Counted from the first letter of the stretch, positions 26,943-35,412 are shown. The stretch: 64,000 bases of DNA from DASXKD01 sp963806145 (GCA_963806145.1 CAWDXD010000034.1:33282-97281); one strand, 5' to 3'. Notes: generated by a model from the sequence alone, not told the origin. Numbers and translations are program-made.

Positions 26943-27484
26943 CCTGCAGCTAGCCCTTCGCAGCGCTCACGCACCGGCATTCCCTATAAGCGCCCGCTCA
27001 TCCGCGTAGCGCGCTCGATGTGCCGCAGATCAGCTGGCGGGCATGTGTCGCGGATCTACCGACGGAGGACACCGCACCGGACTCCGCGTTGCCGAATTGA
27101 GCCGTTCTTGGGGGCGCCTGCGGCGCCGCTGGCCCGGCGTCAGCGCCGGGCTCAGCCTTGGCGAGGCCCGCCCGGCGCACGCCGGGCCGCAGCAGCCGAG
27201 CGGGTCGATCAAGGTGGCCCGGACGGCGGGCAGGCCGAGCTGCGCACGTGACCGTCGCCCTCGCTCCCGATTGTCCGGCTCGCCGCCACCGCGTCCAGGG
27301 CGCTGCGGGCCGACGGATGCGATCGGCTTCGCCGGTGACCTGGATTCGGCGCCGGTGAGGGCGACGGGGGGACGCAGGTCGTGGTCAGGGATGGCGGGGC
27401 GGGCTCTCGCTGGTAAGGGCGGCCCTGTCTGGACTGGCCAGCGTCGCGCGATTTAAGCTGGCGGGGACTACCGCAGCAGGCGGG
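26943..27484. other. Gap holding structured repeat copy 2
   Basis: No gene is supported. Most of the region is the structured repeat at 27113-27345; the flanks show no promoter or domain that I can identify. Confidence 0.5.
27113..27345. repeat. Structured repeat element, copy 2
   Basis: It matches copy 1 (18751-18995) in the palindrome cluster (27113-27190) and in the closing part ending gcgatcggcttcgcc. The middle has diverged. The outer stem here is TCCAGG...CCTGGA, whereas copy 1 has TCTAGG...CCTAGA. The paired change keeps base pairing and suggests a selected RNA or DNA structure. Confidence 0.7.
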
Positions 27485-27973
27485 GTGGATGGCCGGGCCT
27501 GGCGGCGTGAAGCGGGTGGTTCATGGACAGGCGCAGTACGGATGATCGTCGCGGTCGCCGCGGTCGCCGCGGTGGGGGCGGTGTTACTGGCCAGCGGCGG
27601 CGCAGCGGCCAGCGCTGGTGTGGCGGCGGCTCCGAGGACTCACGTGTGGGGGACCGCGCAGGAGGTGCCCGGCACCGCCGCGCTCAACCGGGGGTTCGCA
27701 GTCGTCGGCTCGGTGTCGTGCGCCTCGGCGGGCAACTGCAGCGCGGGCGGGTCCTACGTCGACAGCGGCAGCAACTCCCAGGCGTTCGTGGCCAGCCAGG
27801 TAAACGGCACCTGGCACACCGCCATCGAGGTGCCCGGCACCGCCGCCCTCAACCAGGGCGGGTTCGCTGAAATCCGCTCGGTGTCGTGCGCCGCGGCGGG
27901 CGAGTGCGGCGCGGGCGGGTCCTATGCAGTCGGCCCCGGCAGCCAGCAGGCGTTCGTGGTCAGCCAGACGTAG
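27485..27973 (+). CDS. Short secreted repeat protein (probably truncated)
   Basis: The 162-residue protein has a hydrophobic signal segment (MIVAVAAVAAVGAVLLASGGAAA), then two copies of a unit of about 55 residues. Each copy contains EVPGTAALN, SVSCASAGNCSAGGSY with paired cysteines, and QAFVxSQ. Longer actinobacterial surface proteins carry many such units, and this one stops inside the second or third, so it is probably a remnant. GTG 27485 follows a GGCGGG; the ATG at 27542 would place the start right at the signal segment. Function unknown. Confidence 0.6.
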   Translation: MDGRAWRREAGGSWTGAVRMIVAVAAVAAVGAVLLASGGAAASAGVAAAPRTHVWGTAQEVPGTAALNRGFAVVGSVSCASAGNCSAGGSYVDSGSNSQAFVASQVNGTWHTAIEVPGTAALNQGGFAEIRSVSCAAAGECGAGGSYAVGPGSQQAFVVSQT

Positions 27974-28942
27974 TCCCCGGACACGCCCGGGTGGGAACTG
28001 GTTCCCGCCTCGCCGGACGGCTTTGATCCTGCTCCTAAAGCCGCTGGCTGGGCTTGGGTCCGGGGATGGCCCGCTGAGTGTGCGGCGGCACCCCTCCACC
28101 GTCAAGGGCGCTTCGCGTTTCCTACCGGAAATGGCCTCTGGCCACCCTTGAGCGGCGGAGCCTCTATGCCGCCTCCGGGCAGTGATCAAGGGCCAGGCGG
28201 GGAGCCTGCCCGGACCGGACGCGGGCCATCCCCTGCATGGTGCGGGTGGTCACGAACGTGCCCCCGAGGTGCCCCCGAACTACCGTCAACAGCCAATGAT
28301 AGCCACCAATGGCAAACCGTAAATCTCAAGCTAGCGCGGGCATTGAACCCTGCGAGCAACGCATTTCTACACGCTCGTAATGCGTAGGTCGTCGTGCCGT
28401 TCGCTCGCCACCGGCCAGCAACCGATGCCGCAGCGTGGCCCTACAAGCGGCCCTACATTAGCCCTAGAGCACCCGGGGCACTGCGGGTAAGGCGGGGTGA
28501 ATCGTTAGGGTTCACACAGAATCGCCGCAGGTCACAAATCCTATGCCACTACAGAAGGGGCTGCATCGGCACCCTGATAAGGAAGAGGTCCGTGGTTCAA
28601 GTCCACGTAGCCCCACCACGAACGTTGCAGGTCACAGGCATTCCAATCGCATCGCATTGATCTGCTTGAGCCCACTGCGTGACTAGTTGAGTGACTGTGG
28701 CTCTGCGTCAGGACCGGTGCCGGGCCCGATGATGAAGTCGGTAGCGGCCATGCTGGCCCCTTACATATTGGCCCGCGAATCGTGGGTGCCGCGGGCTCGC
28801 ACCGCGGTGCCGCTGGCCACCCTCCGGCAGGATCAGACCGACCAGGTCCCCGTGATTGCTGGTGGGGCATCCTGCGGCATCCAGATCGGCTGGGCCCACC
28901 AGGGACAAGCCTGAGTCTGGCCGTGGTCCGTGACCGCAGGGG
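27974..28942. other. Gene-poor end of module 2 with attachment relics
   Basis: No supported gene. Contents seen are an integrase-tail-like stretch (gtgcccccgaggtgcccccg) near 28258, a tRNA-Thr(CGT)-like fragment CTCGTAATGCGTAGGTCGTCG at 28374-28394, GGCCCTA at 28437 and 28449, a conserved block at 28466-28509 shared with 42976-43018, and attachment core 3. The bases after 28618 show nothing clear. Confidence 0.5.
28574..28618 (+). repeat. Attachment core copy 3 (tRNA-Ile 3' half)
   Basis: Identical to 16578-16622 from the anticodon loop to CCA. It separates island modules 2 and 3. No integrase remnant lies directly to its right, unlike copies 1 and 4. Confidence 0.92.
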
Positions 28943-29014
28943 TCATTGACGCGGGGTGGATGTAGGCGGCCTTGAGGCGGGGTGACTCCTGGACGGGGGG
29001 TTGTGGTGGCTCAT
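28943..29014 (-). pseudogene. 23-codon frame with a strong ribosome site, divergent from tetR
   Basis: An ATG at 29014 is preceded by GAGGAGG and opens a frame of only 23 codons starting MSHHNPPSR. A strong ribosome site opposite a TetR-type regulator is where the regulator's target gene (often an efflux pump) normally starts. The short frame is best read as the stump of a deleted target gene, although a tiny real peptide cannot be excluded. Confidence 0.35.
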
Positions 29015-29081
29015 CTCAGCCTCCTCGGTCTCAGACCGCCATCTCGGGTGGCCTCGACAGGAGCGTACATTACAGACGCTT

Positions 29082-29110
29082 GCTATGTAAATAGCGCTCG
29101 TTATTTAAAT
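29082..29110. promoter_or_regulatory. Probable TetR operator
   Basis: GCTATGTAAATAGC (29082-29095) and an ATTTAAAT core (29103-29110) are palindromic, and the stretch is far more AT-rich than its surroundings. It lies between the TetR-type gene and the divergent stump, where an autoregulatory operator would be expected. Confidence 0.55.
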
Positions 29111-29135
29111 ATCGAACGCATGCTATCTTGGCTCG

Positions 29136-29897
29136 ATGCCCCCGAAGATCGGCAAGAACGAAGAGGCGCGCGCGAGGTCGCGGGCGACTCTGCTGAAGGC
29201 TGGCGCCGACCTGATGGTGGAGAACGTGCTGGAGAACCCGTTCGCTTCCTTGACGCTGCGGAGCATCTGCAAGCGCGCTGACTACTCGACGGGAGCGTTC
29301 TACCTACATTGGGCCAACATTGACGAGTACTACACCGACCTGGCCAAGAAGCTCGTCGCCGAGGAAAGTTTCGATGACGACATGGCCGACATCGCGGAAG
29401 TCGGCGAGCACAGCGCCGACGCTAGCACCCTGACAGCGATCACCCGCGTCGCGGATCGCGATATCGAACTCCTGCTGGGCGACCCGCTCTACGACGCCAT
29501 GGAGCTGCTGGCCGTGACGTGGGGAAGGACGCAGCTCAGGAAACAGTTCGCTGACGCATACAGGGTGTTCGACCACGACATTGGACAAGCCTACGGAACG
29601 ATCCTGTCCAAGCGAGGGCGCGAGCCGCGCCCGCCCTTGGACTGGGACCGCATCGGCGCGATGCTTCAAGCCCTAATCGAAGGCTTTACGCTTCGGTCGA
29701 AAGTGGACCCCACAGCGGTCCCGCAGTCATCAGGGTCAGATCTCGGCCTGTACGCCACGGCCGTCGCTGCCGTGCTCGGAGCGGTGACCCGTCCGGCCGA
29801 TGACGCGGCCGACCTCAATGAAGCACTCCACGTCCTACTCGACGGGCATACCAGCCCGCCCAAGTCAGACCCAAGTACGAGCGATCCGACAGACTAG
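29136..29897 (+). CDS. TetR/AcrR family transcriptional regulator
   Basis: The 253-residue protein has an N-terminal helix-turn-helix of the TetR type: RARSRATLLKAGADLMVEN, LTLRSICKRADYSTGAFYLHWANIDEYY. A large helical ligand-binding domain follows. The ATG at 29136 gives an almost leaderless message, with the AT-rich operator region immediately upstream. The inducer is unknown. The divergent target appears to be lost (see 28943-29014), so the gene may now only control itself. Confidence 0.85.
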   Translation: MPPKIGKNEEARARSRATLLKAGADLMVENVLENPFASLTLRSICKRADYSTGAFYLHWANIDEYYTDLAKKLVAEESFDDDMADIAEVGEHSADASTLTAITRVADRDIELLLGDPLYDAMELLAVTWGRTQLRKQFADAYRVFDHDIGQAYGTILSKRGREPRPPLDWDRIGAMLQALIEGFTLRSKVDPTAVPQSSGSDLGLYATAVAAVLGAVTRPADDAADLNEALHVLLDGHTSPPKSDPSTSDPTD

Positions 29898-31094
29898 GCC
29901 GTACTCCCGCGTCCTAGCCTTTCGGTTCCGCCATATCAGTGCCTTGTATCGGACGGAGCCAGACACCGGAGCTAGACGCGGGAGTCCGGCTTGGAGATGC
30001 GGTCTTGAGCTGTGACAACTTTCTCTACGAAGGTCTTCAAGGGCACGCCCTGCGGGCGCGCCGGGGCCGTTCCGGCCCTGGCCGGTTCCGCACGGAACGC
30101 GATGCGCTGCGGGAGTTCGTGAAACGGTGGGAGATGGGCCGCCAGGAGCCGGGCGGGGCGGCGGGGCTACTCGGCAGCTCCGGGGCGGTCGGCTGCCCGC
30201 GACCTGCGAGCGGTAGCCCTCCTGTCACGGGCGCCACCGCCGCGCCGATGCCCCGCACCCGCAGGCAGGCGGCACAGGCCGTCACGTTCCCGCAGCGCCG
30301 CGCCCGCACGGATGGCCGGGCCGTCCTCCACGCGCCGGGCAGTCTCTTACCGCGAAAGATCACCATCAAGGGCGTGCCTACGGCACGTCACCGCTACGCG
30401 GCGCAGACCCTTGACACTGATCTTCCTCGGCAAGATCTCGGCACCTGTCAGGAGGACGGGGGGCGAGTCGCGGCTTTCAACTCATCAGGCGAGCACCGCG
30501 AAGGCATTTCCGGCTGAGCGGCATCTCGCGGACTGGCCCATCTGAGCCCGCAGCATTCCGGACATTTACGACCACTTCGAGGCAGGCATGATCACACGCT
30601 GGGCAGCTCCCGACGGGGGTTCTCTGTCGCAACACGATTACAGAGAGTATCATCTGACGAATAGTTGATCGCAGTTCAGGCACGCCGCAGCGCTGGCAAC
30701 CTGCATTGCGACTTGGCTTCGGGGTGAAGGAGCCAACGTCAAGATTGGCTTGACAGTCATCGGCCCACCAGGTCGGCCCGACCATCGGAATGCGCTGGCC
30801 TTCATTTTGGCCACACAACGTCGCGTAGCGGCGGCAGTCCCTGCGCACCATTGACCAGTACTTTCGCAGCTCACTGACCGCGTGTCCTGTTGCTCGAAGG
30901 GTCCGCAGAGCTCTACGGATCAGAAGGCTGGCGTTCGGACAATTGCCGGACAGCCTGCCATTCAGATATGCCGAGACTCACTTGATGTGCGACCGGGCAC
31001 GGCCTAGCAATGCGGGGAGCCGCAGGCAGCCAGCAAGCTAGTCGCGGCCACCGAAGCAGCTACCGGCAGGAAGCGCACATACGACCGGTCATGG
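29898..31094. other. 1.2 kb without a convincing gene
   Basis: Open frames exist on both strands, but none shows a known domain or good start. The + strand at about 29940-30520 could encode an Arg-rich protein with REFVKRWEMG, which I do not recognise. GC palindromes follow TCAAGG at 30037 and 30366. A decayed frame at 30650-30852 (ATWLRGEG) resembles one near 32630. A tRNA-Arg(ACG)-like fragment CTACGGATCAGAA is at 30913-30925. Confidence 0.5.
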
Positions 31095-31730
31095 CTATAA
31101 CACGTTTCGGCCTGGCGACATGTTCCACGGGCGTAATGAGGTGTTGCGGAGATCCATGGCGAAAAGGTGCAGGTGGGGAGGCGGGAGTTCGGCGCTGGTG
31201 GCCGGGAGTTCGGTGAAGCCGAAATGCCGGTAGAACCCGGCCGCGCGCCGGTTGCCGCGAGGGACGTGCAGATGTACTCCCCGGGACCCCTGGTCGCGCA
31301 GGGCCGCGATCAGTGTCTTGGTCAACTGGCTCCCATGCCCGCTGGCCTGCAGACGTGGCAGTAGGTCGATGTGCATGTGCGACGGGTAGCGCACTGCCAG
31401 CTCGTCCGGGATGCGCCAGGGATGGTGGATCATGTGGGCCACATGCTGGTCGGGCGACCACTGCTCTGCCGGAAGGCTCGGCGGGGGGTCCGGATAGCGG
31501 GTGCGCAGGTCGGGCCACCACTTGCTTTCTAGTTGGTCCTCGAAGGCCTGGGTATCGAGCGCACCGAGAATGTACCCGCCCACGCCTTCGCTGTCTTCGG
31601 CCACGAAGGCCAGTGACGGCTCGAACAGGCCGTAGGGGGCGGCGAAAAAGTGTCCAAGCAGTCTGGGGTCATGGAAGAGTGAGGTCGCGTCCTGGCCATT
31701 GTCGCCGGTTAGCAGGCAGATCCGGTACAA
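31095..31730 (-). CDS. GNAT family acetyltransferase with a doubtful start
   Basis: The frame shows GNAT features: IDLLPRLQASGHGSQLTKTLIAALRDQG (acetyl-CoA loop) and HVPRGNRRAAGFYRHFGF. The TTG at 31730 gives 211 residues, but coding similarity clearly continues upstream as RVRPYRPGDLDAL, the usual first strand and helix of these enzymes. There the frame reaches GTC-ATC at 31787-31782 after a good GGGAGGGG. So the original GTG or ATG start seems mutated; the gene may be poorly expressed or begin at a rare codon. Substrate unknown. Confidence 0.75.
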   Translation of the reverse strand: MYRICLLTGDNGQDATSLFHDPRLLGHFFAAPYGLFEPSLAFVAEDSEGVGGYILGALDTQAFEDQLESKWWPDLRTRYPDPPPSLPAEQWSPDQHVAHMIHHPWRIPDELAVRYPSHMHIDLLPRLQASGHGSQLTKTLIAALRDQGSRGVHLHVPRGNRRAAGFYRHFGFTELPATSAELPPPHLHLFAMDLRNTSLRPWNMSPGRNVL

Positions 31731-31787
31731 GGCGTCAAGGTCGCCGGGGCGGTAGGGGCGGACGCGGGCTCGTGTGCGATCGATGAC

Positions 31788-32111
31788 GCTCCCCTCCCGG
31801 CTGATACCTGGGCCGGGGCCGATCGTACACTCAGGCAGCGCGAACCGGCATCACCAGGGAAGCTGGAGGTATCGGGTGACTGCGAAACGATCTTGAAAGC
31901 AGCCGGTCACGCATCCATGGACCAGGCATGGACCAAGTAGCGAGTTGATCGGCAGTCAGCTGGCTGCCACGCCGTCTGAAGTAGCAGAGCCTACCGCCAC
32001 GCGCCCGGACGAAGCAGCAGGTCGCCCAGCGTTGGTGCTTACCGACTTGACTGCCGGTAGCTCGCATCAAGGCGACAGTGCCCGGACCAGCCCACCAGAC
32101 ATCCGGCGCTG
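31788..32111. other. Gap upstream of gntR
   Basis: No supported gene. A minus-strand frame is open across here and through the gntR gene, but it is antisense to a clear regulator and shows no recognisable domain. Nothing else is evident until the GntR operator. Confidence 0.45.
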
Positions 32112-32138
32112 AGCATACACCCTTATATGATGTATGCT
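32112..32138. promoter_or_regulatory. Inverted repeat overlapping the gntR promoter
   Basis: AGCATACA (32112-32119) and TGTATGCT (32131-32138) are perfect inverted repeats with an 11-base AT-rich spacer. They lie 8-34 bases before the ATG at 32146 and overlap the probable -10 region, fitting an autoregulatory GntR operator. Confidence 0.65.
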
Positions 32139-32145
32139 TATATCT

Positions 32146-32487
32146 ATGACTATCGACAAGCTCACAGACTCCCGTTACCTGTATGTTCAGGTCGCAGATG
32201 AGCTGCGCTCCAGGATCGACTCTGGCCAGTACGCGGACCGAGTTCCAAGCTCCTACGAGCTTGCTGACGAGTTGGACGTCAGCCATCTCACCGTTCGCAG
32301 GGCACTGGAACAGTTGATCAGCGAAGGCCTGCTTGTGGCCCGCCAGGGACGCGGCACCTTCATTATTGGTCGGCCAGACCACGAGCTGCAGGCACTGCGA
32401 GAGCAGGTAGTGCATGTCCAGGACCAACTGACCCAAGTGCTGATTCGGATCGACGCCCTGCGCGAGAGGATGCCACAGGCGGGATAG
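32146..32487 (+). CDS. GntR family transcriptional regulator (short form)
   Basis: The 113-residue protein is a winged helix of the GntR type: SRYLYVQVADELRSRIDSG, PSSYELADELDVSHLTVRRALEQL, GLLVARQGRGTFI. A short C-terminal coiled coil (ALREQVVHVQDQLTQVLIRID) replaces an effector domain. Such short GntR proteins are frequent in actinobacterial integrative elements and often control transfer or replication genes. The ATG at 32146 is preferred because the one at 32134 lies inside the operator repeat. Confidence 0.85.
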   Translation: MTIDKLTDSRYLYVQVADELRSRIDSGQYADRVPSSYELADELDVSHLTVRRALEQLISEGLLVARQGRGTFIIGRPDHELQALREQVVHVQDQLTQVLIRIDALRERMPQAG

Positions 32488-32822
32488 GTCCTCCGAGCGA
32501 GCTGGACCGGGGGTCGCATCATCGGGCCGGTAGGAGAGCTGAGTAACCAACTGAGTAACGATCGGCACGTTCACCAGTGGACGCTGGCGGACGTTGACGG
32601 ACGGTCGTTCCCAGGTCACGCTGACCGCAGCCCTGGCTGCCTGCGCCGCGACTTGGCTTCGGGACGAAGAGGCCACTCGCACTGCCGCCGGGCGATGGCC
32701 GGAGGAAGCCAACCATTCCGTCCCGCGACATGTTGGGGCAATATGCGGCTTGCGTACTAGCCGGGCTGCGGGACGATTCGGTATGTTGGCCTTTCGAAGC
32801 TCCGGTCACGGTCGGGAGGACC

Positions 32823-33566
32823 ATGGGCTACCGTGCCGTTGCGATGTCGCAGGTGGATGGGTCCGGCGCCGAGTCTATCGGCCGCGACGTGGCCCAGCAG
32901 CTTGGCTTCGGTTACCTGGATGATGCCATCGTGGCTCAGGTCGCCAGTGAGCGCGGCGTCGATCCGGCCATCGTCAGCGACGCTGAGCAGCGCAAGGCGT
33001 TCTTCAGTCGACTTGCGGAGATCGCGCAGCGGGCCGCCGTGGCCGGGAAAACGGGGCCGCCGCTGTACACCTTCGACGAGACCGACATGCTGCTGTGGAT
33101 GATCGGCGCGGCGGTGCGCGGCGCCGCCGATCGCGGGAAAGTGGTCCTAGTCGCGCACGCGGCCTGTTACGCGTGCGCCGATCGTTCGGACGTCCTCCGC
33201 GTCTGGGTCACCGCTCCGCCGTCGACGAGGGCGTCCCGGCTGGCTTCCGCGCTCGGCCTCAGTGACAAGGAAGCCGCCAAGTCGGTGCGCCAGTCGGACG
33301 CGGCGCGAGCCGGTTACCTCAAGCGGGTCTACGAGATCAGTGAAGAATCGAATACCGACTACGACGTCGTCATCAACACCGAGCGGATGACGACGGATGC
33401 GGCAGCCGCCTTATCGTCGGCTTGGTCCGGGCGCCCGTTCCAGGCCCTGAAGGCTGTCAGCCATCGAGCGGAACAGCGGGTCGGTGAAGGCGCTCAAGGT
33501 CGCGTACATCTTGTTGATCTCCTAGATAAACAAGTGAGCGCCCGAACAAGCCTGGTAAGGATGTGA
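32823..33566 (+). CDS. Cytidylate-kinase-like family protein
   Basis: The 247-residue protein resembles the AAA/cytidylate-kinase-like family (PF13189 type): VAMSQVDGSGAESIGRDVAQQLGFGYLDDAIVAQVA at the N-terminus, a P-loop-like start, then VLVAHAACYACADRSDVLRVWVTAPPSTRASRLA. The usual Gly/Lys-rich P-loop is not obvious (QVDGSGAESIG), so activity is uncertain. The ATG at 32823 follows GGGAGGA. The last 40 residues after SGRPFQ have no family match and may be a replaced C-terminus. Confidence 0.75.
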   Translation: MGYRAVAMSQVDGSGAESIGRDVAQQLGFGYLDDAIVAQVASERGVDPAIVSDAEQRKAFFSRLAEIAQRAAVAGKTGPPLYTFDETDMLLWMIGAAVRGAADRGKVVLVAHAACYACADRSDVLRVWVTAPPSTRASRLASALGLSDKEAAKSVRQSDAARAGYLKRVYEISEESNTDYDVVINTERMTTDAAAALSSAWSGRPFQALKAVSHRAEQRVGEGAQGRVHLVDLLDKQVSARTSLVRM

Positions 33567-33635
33567 TCTTCCAGTAAGGCTGGCGGATCACGTGCCCGTT
33601 ACGAAAGTGCGCCCTGACGTGATTGGTGTGCCGTT

Positions 33636-34319
33636 TCAGACGTTGGCGCAGGGATCATCGTCAAGTTTCGGCGTCTCTGCGGTATCAGGCCACGAGCGCA
33701 GCCACTGCGCATAAGACGTGGAGTCATCAATGCTTAATTCTAGCCCTCCGGGCGGAGGCTCGGCGAACACCTGCGTGGCGGCGGCTTTAGTTCGCTGTGC
33801 AGCGTATTGGCCGGGCCGGTTGCCTCGAACCCGAGGGTCCACCAGGCTCCGCCACGCGTGTGCACCTCGGTGAAGCCCCACCGCACACCCTGGCTTCTGG
33901 CCCAGCCCCTGGACAGGCGCCCGGGTGGGCCCACTGGCCAGCGAGAACCGGCTGATCCGGCGGCTCTTGCTGACCAGCTGCCAGCCGTCTGGATGATTGC
34001 GGTCCTGGCTGGGCGGGCCATGAGGGAAGGACCACTTCTGCCAGGACTCCAGGCGGCCGCGGGCACGTCCGGCCACTTCGAGCAGGCCGGGGCTTCCACG
34101 GTACATTTTCACCTCAAGCGCCCGGCCCCCGCGCACCTTCACAGAAAGCCCAGGCAGGCGCGGATCGAGGAGATAGACGTCCTCCACTGCTGTCGTCTCG
34201 GCCGGGAAGCGCCCGACCCATCCGGCCACTGCGGCCGCCAGCTGTCCGGGGAAGATCCAGCGCACCTCCAGGCTGCGGGTGCCGTCGGTGCCGAGGCTCT
34301 CCGGCGGTGCGCCCGTCAT
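33636..34319 (-). CDS. Hypothetical protein with a compensated double frameshift
   Basis: The frame from ATG 34319 (after GGAGGACG) gives 227 residues. The first part (LEVRWIFPGQL, EDVYLLDPRLPGLSVKVRGGRALEVKMYRG) is strand-rich with alternating charged residues and loosely recalls CYTH-type tunnel proteins, but I cannot confirm that. Between about 33795 and 33890 the neighbouring frame reads much better (GFTEVHTRGGAWWTLGFEAT), after which sense returns to the first frame. A +1 and a -1 shift have thus scrambled some 28 residues while the gene stays open. Confidence 0.6.
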   Translation of the reverse strand: MTGAPPESLGTDGTRSLEVRWIFPGQLAAAVAGWVGRFPAETTAVEDVYLLDPRLPGLSVKVRGGRALEVKMYRGSPGLLEVAGRARGRLESWQKWSFPHGPPSQDRNHPDGWQLVSKSRRISRFSLASGPTRAPVQGLGQKPGCAVGLHRGAHAWRSLVDPRVRGNRPGQYAAQRTKAAATQVFAEPPPGGLELSIDDSTSYAQWLRSWPDTAETPKLDDDPCANV

Positions 34320-34783
34320 CGTCCTCCGCCGCTGACGCTGTCTGATGGCTGTTTCCTTGAGCGCTGCCGTACGCATGCAACCGAACGGGGTCGGCCGTGT
34401 GGTGCGCCGACCGCACGGTCGGCAGGCTGGCCGTGGCCAGGACGGTGTGGATCCGGCGCTCGATTGGTGCCTCCGACCTGCCAGGTAGTCCGCCCTAGCC
34501 ACCACAGCAGCCGGGTATCCTCCATCGCGGTTCCAGCCCCATGAGTAACGATCGCAGCGGACGCGTAGACCCAGATCACGATCAGCGTGCTATCGCTTTC
34601 TTCCAGGCGCCCGAGCGGTCGGTGACGCTGGGGAACACAGGCCCCCCAACGCGCTCGCCTGTGCGCCCCAGCGCGCGTACCAGTTCAGTGCACGTTCACG
34701 GCATGGCATAGTGAAACCGGCGGAGCGAACGGGAGCGAATCGGAGCGCGCCAGCGACCCGCCTGTGGCCCCCGGTACGCGAGG
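34320..34783. other. Gap between divergent genes in module 3
   Basis: No supported gene. The region should hold the promoters of the minus-strand gene at 34319 and the plus-strand regulator at 34784. I could not identify clear -10/-35 pairs. Confidence 0.45.
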
Positions 34784-35281
34784 ATGCGTGCGTTGACCGA
34801 TGTGACTAGCGAGACTTTGCGCCGGTGGCGTCAATCCCAGGGCTGGGACGTGCCGCGGATGGCACGCGAGCTGCGCAAGGCGGCCAGGGATTCCGGCGAG
34901 GACGTAGCCGCCCACCACGGCCTGGTCAAGATGATCCCGCAGTGGGAACGAGGCCACCGTGCCCCCCGCGAGCGGTACAGGCTGCTGTACCGCAAAATCT
35001 TCGAGGACGCACTCGGCAGCTTGTCGCACGGCATGGGACTCGGCGCGGATTTCGCACTGCGGCTCGCTGAGGTCCGCACGCGCGCAGCCAGCCTGCCCGG
35101 CCCTGGCGAGATCACGGCGCTGGAGGCCGCTGCCCTGGCCAAGCCGAGGGAAATCATGACGCCAGCCGAGATCCGCGCCCTGGCCGCGGAGGCGATAGCC
35201 CACCTGCACGAGGTCGCCGGGAAGCTCGCAGAACTCTCGGCGCTGCTCGGCGACGACCAGGTCGGCGAGGGCAAGCCATGA
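34784..35281 (+). CDS. Helix-turn-helix regulator (XRE-like)
   Basis: The 165-residue protein starts with a helix-turn-helix block: LRRWRQSQGWDVPRMARELRKAA, then GLVKMIPQWERGHRAPRERYRLLYRKIF, typical of DNA-binding proteins on actinobacterial mobile elements. The C-terminal half is helical and acidic, with a coiled coil (IRALAAEAIAHLHEVAGKLA). The ATG at 34784 follows CGAGG. Its stop overlaps the start of a 44-residue protein (ATGA), so they are co-translated. Confidence 0.78.
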   Translation: MRALTDVTSETLRRWRQSQGWDVPRMARELRKAARDSGEDVAAHHGLVKMIPQWERGHRAPRERYRLLYRKIFEDALGSLSHGMGLGADFALRLAEVRTRAASLPGPGEITALEAAALAKPREIMTPAEIRALAAEAIAHLHEVAGKLAELSALLGDDQVGEGKP

Positions 35282-35412
35282 GCGCACGTGATGACGAGAT
35301 CAGGCGGATAGTGGCCGAGCTGGACGTTCACGTCGCGGAAGTCGAGGCCAGACTCGCAACCCTCAAAGCGCTCCTGGCCGACGACACGCCCTCGGCCACC
35401 GACGCCCGTTAA
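35278..35412 (+). CDS. 44-residue coiled-coil protein coupled to the HTH regulator
   Basis: The frame starts at ATG 35278 overlapping the upstream stop and ends at TAA 35410-35412. The product (MSARDDEIRRIVAELDVHVA...) is almost entirely one amphipathic helix with heptad-like spacing of hydrophobics (IVAELDVHVAEVEARLATLKALL). Its C-terminal helix resembles that of the regulator, so a small dimerisation partner or antagonist is possible; this is inference. Confidence 0.65.
   Translation: MSARDDEIRRIVAELDVHVAEVEARLATLKALLADDTPSATDAR

Noticed and set aside
24477..28618. Additional tRNA-Ile genes at 24477, 28574 and 36697
   Set aside because: Only the 3' half from the anticodon loop is present; the acceptor 5' strand and D arm are missing.
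31831..32712. A 293-residue minus-strand gene
   Set aside because: It runs antisense through the clear GntR gene and shows no domain; it is a GC-driven open frame.
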